64,000 nucleotides of DNA from positions 3,038,001-3,102,000 of the forward strand of contig OY760195.1 in NCBI GenBank assembly GCA_963663375.1, read 5' to 3'. The position numbers and the translations under genes are program-made. The notes beneath the pieces were generated by a model. It did no database searches, was not told the DNA's origin, and saw only the letters and a list, made by a program, of their open reading frames with translations. Origin of the DNA: JAYREN01 sp963663375 (GTDB lineage: Bacteria > Acidobacteriota > Holophagae > Holophagales > Holophagaceae). Numbering within the stretch: position 1 is the first letter of the stretch; each line of letters opens with the position of its first letter. Below are positions 34,862 to 43,518 of the stretch, piece by piece.

Positions 34862-36193
34862 ATGAACCTACGCACTTCGATTTCGACTCTTATTGGGAGC
34901 TTTACCCTGGCCATCGCCCTTGCCTGCGGAGGCGGTGGGGATAATCCACCCGCCCCAGCGGGCGTCGTGGTCACGGTTTCGCCTGTCACGCCCTCTGTGG
35001 TCGTGAGCGGTAACCAGACCTTTACCGCCACCGTGACGGGTTCCACCAACTTATCCGTCACCTGGTCCGTGCAGGAAGGCGCCACGGGGGGCACGATCAC
35101 CACGGGCGGCGTCTACACGGCTCCAGCCACCACCGGAACCTACCACGTGATCGCCACCAGCGTGGCGGATACCGCAAAGAAGGCCACGGCCACCGTGACC
35201 GTTACCGCTGCCCCCGTGGTCGCTGTCGCCGTTTCTCCCACCGCGCCCTCCGTTGTAGTGAACAGCAACCAGACCTTCACCGCGACGGTGACGGGTTCCA
35301 CGAACACCGCCGTCACCTGGGCTGTGACTGAAGGCGCTACGGGCGGCACGATCACTTCGGGCGGCGTCTATACGGCCCCCGCTTCCACCGGCACCTACCA
35401 TGTGGTCGCCACCAGTGTGGCGGACACCAGCAAGAGCGCCACGGCCACCGTGACCGTCATTGCCGCACCCGTGGTGACCGTGACTGTTTCGCCCACCGCG
35501 CCTACGCTGTTGACGAATGCCAGCCAGACATTCACCCCCACTGTGACTGGCTCTGCCAATACCGCCGTAACCTGGGCCGTGACGGAAGGCGCTTCCGGCG
35601 GCACGATCACCTCGGGCGGCGTCTATACGGCCCCCGCGACGGCCGGAACCTACCATGTGGTCGCCACCAGCGTGGCGGACACCAGCAAGAGCGCCACGGC
35701 CACCGTGACCGTCACTTCCAATATTGCCGTCGCTCTGGGCTATACGAATCCCGCCACGGGCACCTATCGTCTGATGAAGAACGACACGTTGAGCACCGCC
35801 ACACACCTGGTGTTCGATGTGGAGGGCTTCAGCGCCCCCAGCGGTGCGGGCATCGCCTTCACCTTCACTGTGGATACGACCCGGGCAACCTGGAGCAAGG
35901 TCACCGGCGGCGACGTCGAATTTGTGGCCAATGGCGCCGTACTCACCCTTGGCGCCGATCCCAAGGCCCTCAAGGGCAAGGTGGCCACCGCCACACTGAC
36001 CGGCGTGGTGGGCCAGAAGGGCACAGGGGCCTCCCTGACCCTGAACGGCGCCTTGGCGAGGGTGGCTGTGGATCTCGTGACGGGCGCTCCCATCGGTACC
36101 GCAGCCCTGACCGCTCCCAAGGCCCAGATCCTGGAAGCCAATGGCACCATCACTGATGTGACCATCACCATGGGCACCCTGACGGCCAACTGA
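34862..36193 (+). CDS. Ig-repeat lipoprotein with cohesin-like C-terminal domain
   Basis: A 443-residue lipoprotein. The signal ends in LAIALACGGGG (cysteine 22). Residues 35-290 are three near-identical Ig-like repeats of 85 residues (each with NQTFTATVTGS or close variants and GGVYTAPA). The last 150 residues form a separate beta-rich domain. It contains THLVFDVEGFSAPSGAGIAF, TWSKVTGGDVEFVANGAVL and a closing APKAQILEANGTITDV. This pattern resembles cohesins, where a domain starts with a VxFxV strand and ends before an xxNGxI motif. It starts 14 bp after the dockerin protein stop. Cohesin identity is an inference. Confidence 0.8.
   Translation: MNLRTSISTLIGSFTLAIALACGGGGDNPPAPAGVVVTVSPVTPSVVVSGNQTFTATVTGSTNLSVTWSVQEGATGGTITTGGVYTAPATTGTYHVIATSVADTAKKATATVTVTAAPVVAVAVSPTAPSVVVNSNQTFTATVTGSTNTAVTWAVTEGATGGTITSGGVYTAPASTGTYHVVATSVADTSKSATATVTVIAAPVVTVTVSPTAPTLLTNASQTFTPTVTGSANTAVTWAVTEGASGGTITSGGVYTAPATAGTYHVVATSVADTSKSATATVTVTSNIAVALGYTNPATGTYRLMKNDTLSTATHLVFDVEGFSAPSGAGIAFTFTVDTTRATWSKVTGGDVEFVANGAVLTLGADPKALKGKVATATLTGVVGQKGTGASLTLNGALARVAVDLVTGAPIGTAALTAPKAQILEANGTITDVTITMGTLTAN
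34973..35737 (+). repeat. Three tandem 255-bp repeats within the Ig lipoprotein gene
   Basis: The units start at 34973, 35228 and 35483, exactly 255 bp (85 codons) apart. Units 2 and 3 are the most alike at DNA level, for example over the GGCGGCACGATCAC-type segment. This suggests recent duplication or gene conversion. Confidence 0.9.
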
Positions 36194-36215
36194 TTTTCCG
36201 AGTTGCCACATTAAC

Positions 36216-36249
36216 AATCAGGCCCCCGGTTCGGGGGCCTGATTCTATT
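36216..36249 (+). terminator. Intrinsic terminator of the dockerin locus
   Basis: Stem AATCAGGCCCCCG / CGGGGGCCTGATT with a 3-nt loop, followed by CTATTT, 22 bases after the lipoprotein stop. Confidence 0.88.
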
Positions 36250-36327
36250 TGGAGAAACGGTTGTCAACCTTACCAATCGAGTCAAGATTGCTGAGGATCA
36301 CGCTCGATCCGATTCAAGGGAGGCCCC

Positions 36328-36876
36328 ATGAAGCTGGCACTGATGGGCGGAAGTCTCCGCGCCGCATCCCTGAACGCCCGCCTGCTGGGCCACCTCGCTC
36401 GCGAGCTGGAAGGGCAGGGCCATGAGGTGACGACCTTTGTCGGAGAGGCGCTGCGGCTGCCGCTCTACGAGGAAGGCGTGGCGCCCTCCACCGGGGCCCA
36501 GACCCTGCATGGTGCCCTCCGGGAGGCTCAGGGGGTGGTCATCGTGTCGCCGGAGTACAACTCGGGCATCCCGGGGCATTTGAAGAATGCCGTGGACTGG
36601 CTCAGCACCATGCAGCCCAGCCCCTGGGCCGATCTGCCGGTGCTGCTCTGCAGTGCCAGTCCCGGGGCCTTCGGCGGTGCCCGGGGTCTGGTGGCCTGGC
36701 GGGCCACCCTCGCCAACATGGGGGCCCTGGCCCTGCCGGAAGCCCTCACGGTGCCTCTCGCGGACCGCCAACTGGATGCCGAGGGCGCACCCACCGATCC
36801 CCGCACCGCCGCCTCGGTGCCAAAGATCCTGGAGAGGTTCACGTCCCTGGTGGCGCGGCTCCGCCCAAGCCCATAA
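36328..36876 (+). CDS. NADPH-dependent FMN reductase family protein
   Basis: A 182-residue flavodoxin-fold reductase of the ArsH/ChrR/YieF type. Motifs: the FMN phosphate loop GGSLRAASLNARLL near the N-terminus, SPEYNSGIPGHLKNAVDWLS in the middle, and SPGAFGGARG. Members reduce quinones, chromate or azo compounds with NAD(P)H. GGAGG lies before the ATG. It is flanked by terminators on both sides, so it is monocistronic. Confidence 0.9.
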   Translation: MKLALMGGSLRAASLNARLLGHLARELEGQGHEVTTFVGEALRLPLYEEGVAPSTGAQTLHGALREAQGVVIVSPEYNSGIPGHLKNAVDWLSTMQPSPWADLPVLLCSASPGAFGGARGLVAWRATLANMGALALPEALTVPLADRQLDAEGAPTDPRTAASVPKILERFTSLVARLRPSP

Positions 36877-36898
36877 GCGGATGGCGTGAATGACACCC

Positions 36899-36936
36899 AA
36901 CAAAAAGCCCGGCGCGAGCGCCGGGCTTTTTGTTGG
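36899..36936. terminator. Bidirectional terminator
   Basis: GCCCGGCG-CGAG-CGCCGGGC hairpin flanked by AACAAAAA and TTTTTGTT, between the convergent FMN reductase and oxidoreductase genes. Confidence 0.9.
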
Positions 36937-36947
36937 AGAAGAAGCGA

Positions 36948-38384
36948 CTACTTCTTGTGGGCGGCCATGAATTCCTTGGCGGCCTTCATGCCGGCTTCCA
37001 GGGCCTGTTCGTTGAGGGGGATCAGGCTGGCCTTGTCCTTCAGGGCCTGCTTGATGGCGGCCATGATGGTCTCCTTGGGGAAGATCTCCGTGGCGGCCTG
37101 TAGGGCACCCAGGGCCACGATGTTCTTCACCACCAGCTTGCCGAGGCCCGCGGCGATCTCGGTGAAGGGCACGCCCACCACCGTGATGCTCGGATCCATG
37201 GGCTTCACATCCTTGGCGATGGAGTTGTCGTAGATGATGAAGCCGCCCTTCTTGACCTTGGTGCCGAACATCGCCAGGCTGGGCGCGTTGAAGGCGATGA
37301 GGATGTCGGGGGTGTGGCTGGCGGGGTTGAGTACTTCGTCCTTGGCCACATGCACATCGGCGTAGCTCGTGCCGCCGCGGCTTTCGGGGCCGTAGGCGGG
37401 GATGTGGGTGCCGTCGAAGCCCTCATTGATGGCGGCGGTGGCGATGAGCATGGCGGCGGTCTGGGCGCCATCGCCGCCTGAACCCGCCAGCTTGAGGCTG
37501 ATGTCGAGGGGATTCAGGTGGGTGGGGAAGCCCTTGCAGTGGCGGCTGGCCGCTTCGGTGGTGGTGCCCACGGCCTTGTTGAAGGTCTTGGCCTCGAAGC
37601 TGGGCTTGTTCAGCTTGAACCAGGGCTCCACCGAGGCATCCTTCTTCACGCCCAAGGGGAAGATGGGGACCATGTTCTCCTTGACCCACTGCTCGGCCTT
37701 GTCGGGCATCATCTTGAGGTGAGTGGGGCACTCGGCCAGCACCTCGATGAAGGCGTAGCCGCGGCCTTCCGTCTGCATCTGCACAGCCTTCTTGATTGCC
37801 TTGGCGGCCTTGCGGCGCTCGGCGGGGCTGAAGAGGGCCACGCGCTCCACGTAGACCGGACCATCGAGCTGGGCGATGAGTTCGGCCATCTTGATGGGCT
37901 CGCCGTTGATCTTCTTGCGGCCATCGGGGCTGGTGGCGGACACCTGGCCCATGAGCGTGGTGGGGGCCATCTGGCCGCCGGTCATGCCGTAGATGGCGTT
38001 GTTGATGAAGATGACGGTGATGGGGGCGCCCAACTGCGCGGCGGCCACGGTCTCGGCTAGGCCGATGGAGGCCAGATCGCCATCGCCCTGGTAGGAGATG
38101 ACGGTGGCTTCGGGGTTGGTCATCTTGTGGCCGATGGCCACGGCAGCGGCGCGCCCGTGGGCGGCCTGGGTGTTGCCGGTGTCGAAGTAGTAGTACGCGA
38201 ACACGGAGCAGCCGACGGGGCTCACGAGCACCGTGGTGTCCTGGATGCCCAGTTCAGAAATGGCATCGGCCAGATACTTGTGGGCGAGCCCATGGCCGCA
38301 ACCGGCGCAGTAGTGGGTGCTCTGTCCCTTGAGACCTTCGCCGTGGGCGTGACGCTCGAATTTATCGTAGAAGACGTTGGACAT
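36948..38384 (-). CDS. 2-oxoacid:ferredoxin oxidoreductase, fused beta (TPP) and gamma subunits
   Basis: The first about 270 residues are the thiamine-diphosphate subunit, with HYCAGCGHGLAHKYLADAI, the GDGDLASIGLAE metal-binding motif and NNAIYGMTGGQMAPTT. The last about 190 residues are a gamma domain (LAGSGGDGAQTAAMLIATAA, then AYGPESRGGTSYADV). Fusion of beta and gamma in one chain is seen in some bacteria. With the alpha/delta gene 10 bp upstream it forms a complete enzyme that oxidises a 2-oxoacid to an acyl-CoA and reduces ferredoxin. The branched-chain (VOR) type is favoured by the alpha sequence, but substrate is not certain. Confidence 0.9.
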   Translation of the reverse strand: MSNVFYDKFERHAHGEGLKGQSTHYCAGCGHGLAHKYLADAISELGIQDTTVLVSPVGCSVFAYYYFDTGNTQAAHGRAAAVAIGHKMTNPEATVISYQGDGDLASIGLAETVAAAQLGAPITVIFINNAIYGMTGGQMAPTTLMGQVSATSPDGRKKINGEPIKMAELIAQLDGPVYVERVALFSPAERRKAAKAIKKAVQMQTEGRGYAFIEVLAECPTHLKMMPDKAEQWVKENMVPIFPLGVKKDASVEPWFKLNKPSFEAKTFNKAVGTTTEAASRHCKGFPTHLNPLDISLKLAGSGGDGAQTAAMLIATAAINEGFDGTHIPAYGPESRGGTSYADVHVAKDEVLNPASHTPDILIAFNAPSLAMFGTKVKKGGFIIYDNSIAKDVKPMDPSITVVGVPFTEIAAGLGKLVVKNIVALGALQAATEIFPKETIMAAIKQALKDKASLIPLNEQALEAGMKAAKEFMAAHKK

Positions 38385-38394
38385 TCGGAGCTCC

Positions 38395-39789
38395 TTACTT
38401 GCCGAGGATGGACTTCACGTGTTCGACGACATCGACCTGCTGGGGCAGCAGACCGCCGGAGCGGCGAACGTGCGTGATCGGGGGCAGTTTTTCGACCCCG
38501 GCGAGACTCATGGACAGGCGGAGTTCGTTCTCGATCTGGCCACTGACGTTGGCTTCCACCGTCACGATGCGCTTCACATGGGGCAGGTGCGCCATGAGGT
38601 GCTTGCTGGGGAAGGGCCAGATGGTGATGGGGCGGAAGAGCCCGGCCTTGATGCCCATGTCGCGCAGGTTCTGCACGGCGCCCTTGGCGGCGCGGGCAGG
38701 CGTGTTGCAGGCCACCAGCAGCACTTCGGCATCGTCGGCCATGAAGGACTCGGAGCGAGCCTCCACTTCCATGGACTTGTACTTCTCGTGGAGGAAGTTG
38801 TTGAACTTCTCGAGATCCGCTTCCATCAGCTGGATGGAGGAGATGAGGTTCCGGCGGTGATTGCGGTCGCCGTAGACGGCCCAGGAGGGAATGCCGGGCT
38901 TGATCATCTCCGTGGGGAGCTGCACCTTGCCGGTCATCTGGCCCAGGTAGCCGTCCGCGAGGATGATCACGGGGTTGCGGTACTTGAAGCTCAGCTCGAA
39001 GGCCAGGATGGTGAGGTCGAGCATTTCCTGGGGGGTGCTGGGCATCAGGCTGATGGCGTGGGTGTAGCCGTGGCCAAGGCCGTGGCAGGCCAGCTTGACG
39101 TCGGCCTGTTCGGGGGCGATGTTGCCCAGGCCGGGGCCGCCGCGCATCACGTTGACGAAGACACCGGGCACTTCGGCGCCGATCATGTAGCTGACGCCTT
39201 CGAGCATCAGGCTGAAGCCGGGGCTGGAGGTGAAGGTCATGGTGGGCAGACCCGCGCCGCCGGCGCCGTACATGTGGTTCACCGCGGCGACCTCAGACAC
39301 GGCCTGAAGGAACACGCCGTCGAGCTTGGGCAGCAGCTTGGCCATGAGCTCGGCGCCTTCCGTGGAGGGCGTGATGGGGTAGCCGAAGACGTGGCGGCAG
39401 CCGGCCAGCAGGGCGCCGATGGCCGAGGCGTAGTTGCCCTTGATGACCAGGGGCTGGCAGGGGGGCAGGGCCACCGTCTCGTTGGGGATGGTCTGGGGGA
39501 CGGGCGCCTCGGTGAGCTTGTCGCCGAAGAGCTTGGCCGGATCCTGCAGCTCGTAGTCCTGGCCTTCCTCCAGGGCCCGGAGGCCGTAGGGTTCGGGACA
39601 GGCGTCGATGCAAAGGCCGCAGCCCGTGCACTTTTCGAGATCCAGTACGACCGGAACCACGCCGGTGGTGGGATTGATCTCATCGGCGAAGGCGATGCAG
39701 CCCTTCACGCAGACGCTCACGCAACGGCCGCAGCCTTTGCAGTAGTCGGAGACCAGAAAGGGTTTGGGTCTTTCCTTCACTTGAGCCAT
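38395..39789 (-). CDS. vorB: 2-oxoacid:ferredoxin oxidoreductase, ferredoxin (delta) fused to alpha (VorB-like)
   Basis: A 464-residue protein. The N-terminal 70 residues are a two-cluster ferredoxin (CKGCGRCVSVCVKGCI, CTGCGLCIDACPEP). The rest is the alpha subunit with GCRHVFGYPITPSTEGAE, QAVSEVAAVNHMYGAGGAG, VMRGGPGLGNI and NPVIILADGYLGQM, closely resembling VorB of 2-ketoisovalerate oxidoreductase. The start at 39789 follows GGAG. With the beta-gamma gene it supplies all four usual subunit functions in two genes. It probably provides reduced ferredoxin that the hydrogenase could use. Confidence 0.9.
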   Translation of the reverse strand: MAQVKERPKPFLVSDYCKGCGRCVSVCVKGCIAFADEINPTTGVVPVVLDLEKCTGCGLCIDACPEPYGLRALEEGQDYELQDPAKLFGDKLTEAPVPQTIPNETVALPPCQPLVIKGNYASAIGALLAGCRHVFGYPITPSTEGAELMAKLLPKLDGVFLQAVSEVAAVNHMYGAGGAGLPTMTFTSSPGFSLMLEGVSYMIGAEVPGVFVNVMRGGPGLGNIAPEQADVKLACHGLGHGYTHAISLMPSTPQEMLDLTILAFELSFKYRNPVIILADGYLGQMTGKVQLPTEMIKPGIPSWAVYGDRNHRRNLISSIQLMEADLEKFNNFLHEKYKSMEVEARSESFMADDAEVLLVACNTPARAAKGAVQNLRDMGIKAGLFRPITIWPFPSKHLMAHLPHVKRIVTVEANVSGQIENELRLSMSLAGVEKLPPITHVRRSGGLLPQQVDVVEHVKSILGK

Positions 39790-39927
39790 TCGCACGCTCC
39801 TCGAAAGTAGAAGTTTCACGCGCCAAAAAAAAGGTGCGGGCGGCTGCCCGATCGCTGAAGTATTGATTCCGCTCCGTGTGAATGGGGTCACATGTGGAGT
39901 GTTTCCCGTCACAAGGGGAGGGCCGCG

Positions 39928-39933
39928 TACAAT
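39928..39933 (+). promoter_or_regulatory. Candidate -10 element for the GNAT gene
   Basis: TACAAT lies 24 bases upstream of the GNAT start. No convincing -35 is visible, so this is tentative. Confidence 0.35.
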
Positions 39934-39957
39934 CGAAGTTCCCCAAGAGGCTGACCC

Positions 39958-40449
39958 ATGGCAGAAGACTACCTGATTCGGCCCATTCGACCCGCGGATG
40001 ACGCGAGCGTGGCCGCCATCATCCGGGCCGTCATGCCCGAATTCGGGGCCGATGGGCCGGGTTTCGCCATCCACGACCCCGAGGTGGAGCACATGAGCGA
40101 GGCCTATGCTCGGCCAGGCTCGACCTACTTAGTGCTGGAATCGGGAGGCCGGATCCTGGGGGGCGCCGGGGTGGCACACCTTGAAGGCGGCCCAGAGGGC
40201 GTCTGTGAACTGAGGAAAATGTACTTCCTGCCCGAGGCCCGGGGGCGGGGCGCCGGGGAACGCATGATCCGCCTTTGTCTGGATCAGGCGCGGGCCTTGG
40301 GCTACCGCACCTGCTATCTGGAAACCCTTTCCGGCATGGAGCGGGCCATGCGCCTCTACGCCAAGGTTGGATTTTCACCCCTGTGCAGGCCCATGGGCGC
40401 CACTGGGCACCATGGCTGCGACCACTGGTATGCGCTGGAGCTGTCGTGA
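39958..40449 (+). CDS. GNAT-family N-acetyltransferase
   Basis: A 163-residue acetyltransferase using acetyl-CoA. It has the N-terminal strand YLIRPIRPADDASVAAIIR, the central strands with YLVLESGGRILGGAGVA, and the pyrophosphate-binding motif A in LPEARGRGAGERMI (R/QxxGxG/A). The substrate is unknown. It is divergent from the oxidoreductase genes, and its stop codon overlaps the GTG start of acpS (GTGA), so the two are likely co-translated. Confidence 0.88.
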   Translation: MAEDYLIRPIRPADDASVAAIIRAVMPEFGADGPGFAIHDPEVEHMSEAYARPGSTYLVLESGGRILGGAGVAHLEGGPEGVCELRKMYFLPEARGRGAGERMIRLCLDQARALGYRTCYLETLSGMERAMRLYAKVGFSPLCRPMGATGHHGCDHWYALELS

Positions 40450-40868
40450 TTCTTGGGCTCGGCAGTGATCTCTGTCCCCCTGCCCGGTGGGCCCACCTGC
40501 TGGAGCGCTTCGGGGAGAAGGCCATCCATCGCATGCTCCATCCCGAGGAGGCCGCCTATCTGCTGAAGGGCAATCGGCAGCGGCTACCGGAGCGCCTTGC
40601 GGGGCGGTGGGCCCTGCGGGAAGCCTTCGGCAAGGCCCTGGGGGTCGGGCTCGATGGCTGGGGCTGGCGGGAATTGCGCTATGTCAATGGGCGACTGTGG
40701 GCGGAGGGCGTCCTGGCCGATCAGTTGGCCGCAAGGAAAATCACGCGGCTGCACGGTACCGTTTCCCATGACGCGGGCCTCGCCCTGGCGGTGGTGATCC
40801 TGGAGGGGGGATCTCCGATGATGATTCCAGAGGGCTTCTTTGACTTGAGTGGCATCCCAGAGCCGTGA
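40446..40868 (+). CDS. acpS: Holo-[acyl-carrier-protein] synthase
   Basis: AcpS transfers 4'-phosphopantetheine from CoA to apo-ACP. The 140-residue protein has the GLGSDLCPPARW start with the metal-binding Asp, the core LAGRWALREAFGKALGVG (the usual K before EAF is R here, with the catalytic Glu kept), and a C-terminal VSHDAGLALAVVI strand. The start is GTG, four-base overlap with the GNAT gene. It is somewhat longer than the typical 125 residues, with an extra C-terminal tail. Confidence 0.82.
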   Translation: MILGLGSDLCPPARWAHLLERFGEKAIHRMLHPEEAAYLLKGNRQRLPERLAGRWALREAFGKALGVGLDGWGWRELRYVNGRLWAEGVLADQLAARKITRLHGTVSHDAGLALAVVILEGGSPMMIPEGFFDLSGIPEP

Positions 40869-40923
40869 CACCACTTCTAATGCCGTGCTGAAATCGGCCG
40901 ATTCGCCTTTTGGACAAGCACCC

Positions 40924-41781
40924 ATGGCCCTGCCCGTCACGAACCAGCCCATGACCAGCCAGGAATTCCTGGGCATGCGGGACTTTATCTACGCCCAGAC
41001 CGGGATCTTCTTCAATGAATCCAAGCAGTACTTCCTGGAGAACCGTCTCCAGCGAAGGCTGGGGGATCTGGGCCTGAAGGGCTACCGGGACTATCTGGAC
41101 CTGCTCCAGGGGGCCAAGGGCAGGGAGGAGCTGAAGCAGCTCTTCGTGGAGATCACCACGAACGAGACGAGCTTCTGGCGCAACCCTCCCCAGATCGAGG
41201 CCTTTCAGAAGATGGTGCTGCCCGAGGCCGTGAAGCTGGCCAAGGAGCGGGGCGCCAGCCGTTTCCGCATCTGGAGCGCGGCCTGCTCCTCCGGTGAGGA
41301 ACCCTACACCCTGGCCATGATCTGCCAGGAGGCGCGGGATACGGTGCTCAAGGGCATGACTACCGAAATCATCGCCACGGATATCAGTGAAAAGGTGCTC
41401 TCCCTGGCCCGGGAGGGGGCCTACGGCTCGTATACCCTGCGCAACCTGACGCCGGTCCAATTGAAGGCCCACTTCAACCAGAGTGGTCCCGATGCCTTCG
41501 AGGTCAAGGCGGAGCTCAAGCAGCTCGTGACCCTCAAGCACTTCAACCTGGTGGATTGGCCGGGCTACAAGTCCCTGGGCGCCTTCGATGTCATCTTTTG
41601 CCGCAATGTCCTCATCTACTTTGACGAGACGGTGAAGACCAAGGTCCTCAAGGGTTTCCACGAACAGCTCCATCCCAAGTCATATCTGCTGGTGGGACAC
41701 AGCGAGTCCATTCACAGTTTCAATACCGGTTTCGAGTTGCTTCATTTCAGCAAGGCCATGGGCTACCGCAAGCGCAGCTGA
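40924..41781 (+). CDS. cheR: Chemotaxis protein methyltransferase CheR
   Basis: CheR methylates glutamates on chemoreceptors with S-adenosylmethionine. It has the N-terminal helical domain (FIYAQTGIFFNESKQYFLENR, in parts) and the methyltransferase domain with TTNETSFWRNP, IWSAACSSGEEPYTLAM (SAM loop), IIATDISEKVL and FDVIFCRNVLIYFD. ATG 40924 is chosen, although 40951 is also possible; neither has a strong ribosome site. It is followed by two HDOD genes and cheB in one direction. Confidence 0.94.
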   Translation: MALPVTNQPMTSQEFLGMRDFIYAQTGIFFNESKQYFLENRLQRRLGDLGLKGYRDYLDLLQGAKGREELKQLFVEITTNETSFWRNPPQIEAFQKMVLPEAVKLAKERGASRFRIWSAACSSGEEPYTLAMICQEARDTVLKGMTTEIIATDISEKVLSLAREGAYGSYTLRNLTPVQLKAHFNQSGPDAFEVKAELKQLVTLKHFNLVDWPGYKSLGAFDVIFCRNVLIYFDETVKTKVLKGFHEQLHPKSYLLVGHSESIHSFNTGFELLHFSKAMGYRKRS

Positions 41782-41800
41782 AGGCCCGGAGGAACAACGC

Positions 41801-42649
41801 ATGCCCATTACCCCCCAGGAACTGATTGCGAACCTCGGCGACCTGCCGCCGCTGCCCCAGGTGGCGGCCCAGGTTCTGCGCATCGCCGCGGACCCGGACG
41901 CCTCCACCGACGAACTGCAGAAGGTCATCGGCACCGATCAGGCGCTCACGGCCCAGATCTTGAAGATCGCTAATTCCGCCATGTTCGGCATGATGCGCGA
42001 GGTAACCACCCTCACCCAGGCCATCATGACCCTGGGGTTTTCCACCATCAAGAGCGTGGTCATTGCCTCCAGCGCCAAAAATCTCTACAGCCGGGGTACT
42101 TCGGGACTCCAGGAGCGCCTGATGTGGGAGCACGCCCTGGTGAGCGCCCTCGCGGGTCGCGCCTATGGTCGGGCCCTGCGCTTCCCCCGCACCGAGGAGG
42201 TCTTCCTGGCGGCCCTGATGCACGACATCGGCAAGAGCGTCATGGCCATCAAGTTCCCGGACCGCTATGGCGCCTTGGTGCGCAGCGTCTACAACGAGCA
42301 GCTCGACGGCCTACGGATGGAGCTGGATACCTTCGGCTTCGATCACGCCATGGTGGGTGAGGCGCTGCTCCATTCCTGGAACATCGCCACCAGCATCGAA
42401 CAGGCCGCCCGCTGGCACCACGACCCCCTCCAGGCCCACGAGGACCACCGCAAGCTCGTGGCGCTGGTGGCCCTGGGCAACCAGCTGGCCCTCGACCAGA
42501 AGATCGGTCTCGGTCAGCCCGAATCCCTCGGCGAGGCCACCCGTGAGGCCCTGGAAATCCTCGACATCGACGAGGCGATCCTCGAGTCCCACAAGGATCA
42601 GGCCCTGGAGGCCCTGGATCGGGACAAGTCACTCATCTCGGACTTCTGA
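41801..42649 (+). CDS. HDOD-domain protein (first of two)
   Basis: A 282-residue HDOD protein. HDOD domains are HD-like signalling modules often next to chemotaxis and two-component genes. It has PPLPQVAAQVLRIAADPDAS at the N-terminus, LKIANSAMFGMMREVTTL, LGFSTIKSVVIA, and an HD-like LMHDIGKSVMA motif. GGAGGAA precedes the ATG. No other domain is present. The stop is followed by the second HDOD gene after one base. Function is unknown beyond likely signalling. Confidence 0.9.
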   Translation: MPITPQELIANLGDLPPLPQVAAQVLRIAADPDASTDELQKVIGTDQALTAQILKIANSAMFGMMREVTTLTQAIMTLGFSTIKSVVIASSAKNLYSRGTSGLQERLMWEHALVSALAGRAYGRALRFPRTEEVFLAALMHDIGKSVMAIKFPDRYGALVRSVYNEQLDGLRMELDTFGFDHAMVGEALLHSWNIATSIEQAARWHHDPLQAHEDHRKLVALVALGNQLALDQKIGLGQPESLGEATREALEILDIDEAILESHKDQALEALDRDKSLISDF

Positions 42650-42650
42650 C

Positions 42651-43502
42651 ATGATCACCCCGGATCTCGTCCGCCAGCGCGTGCGCAACCTCCCCACCCT
42701 TCCGACCACCGTGGTGGCACTGGGGCAGGCGGTGGGAGACGATCGCTGCACGGTGGACCGGGTCCTGGGCATCCTCTCCAAGGATCCTCCGCTCTCGGCC
42801 GCCATGCTGCGGTTGGCCAATTCCGTGGCTTTCTCCGGTGACAACCGGGTGAGCGATCTCCGGGCGGCGATCATGCGCCTGGGCTTCGATGCGGTGCTCA
42901 ATCTGGGGCGCACGGCGGCCATCATCCGCACCTTCAAGGACTCGAAGCACCTCAATTCCATCCTGCTGTGGCAGCACTCCGTGGCCGTGGCCCTCACCGC
43001 CAAGGCCATCTGCCGCCTCCAGCGCAACCGCGCCCTGGAGGAAACCGCCTTCCTGGCGGGCCTCCTGCACGATATCGGCAAGATCGCCCTGGATCACAGC
43101 TTCTCGGAGGAATACGCACCCGTCGTTGAGGCCTTCCTGGCGGGGGAATTCATCGTCGACGCCGAACAGCGGCTGCTGGGGATCACCCACGCCCAGGTGG
43201 GCGCCATGGTGGCCGAGAACTGGAACTTCCCCGAAGACTTCGCCGAGGCCATTCGGGATCACCACGCTCCGCCGAAGGGGGCCTACCTGCCCAATCTGCT
43301 CCATCTCTGCGATCTCCTGGTGCGCACCCGCATTCCCAACGGCCCCGCCGACGAAACCCTGATCGTGGTGCTGGAGGAACTGCCCGCCTTCCACGAGGTC
43401 TTCAAGCCGGATGCGGATTTTGATTTGGAGCGCCTCACCTTCAGCATCGACGATGAGCTCGAACACGCCGTCGCCTTTGTCCTACTCGCCTTCCAGGATT
43501 GA
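42651..43502 (+). CDS. HDOD-domain protein (second of two)
   Basis: A 283-residue paralogue of the preceding gene with NLPTLPTTVVALGQAVGDD, MLRLANSVAFSGDNRVSDL, LGFDAVLNLGRTAA and LLHDIGKIALDH. The ATG comes one base after the upstream stop codon, so translation is coupled. Similar size and layout indicate tandem duplication followed by divergence. It precedes cheB by 16 bp. Confidence 0.9.
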   Translation: MITPDLVRQRVRNLPTLPTTVVALGQAVGDDRCTVDRVLGILSKDPPLSAAMLRLANSVAFSGDNRVSDLRAAIMRLGFDAVLNLGRTAAIIRTFKDSKHLNSILLWQHSVAVALTAKAICRLQRNRALEETAFLAGLLHDIGKIALDHSFSEEYAPVVEAFLAGEFIVDAEQRLLGITHAQVGAMVAENWNFPEDFAEAIRDHHAPPKGAYLPNLLHLCDLLVRTRIPNGPADETLIVVLEELPAFHEVFKPDADFDLERLTFSIDDELEHAVAFVLLAFQD

Positions 43503-43518
43503 GAGAGCCTCCCCGACC

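Noticed and set aside
34973..35737. CRISPR-like array
   Set aside because: The repeats are 255 bp, in frame and coding for Ig domains; there are no short repeats with unique spacers anywhere in the window.
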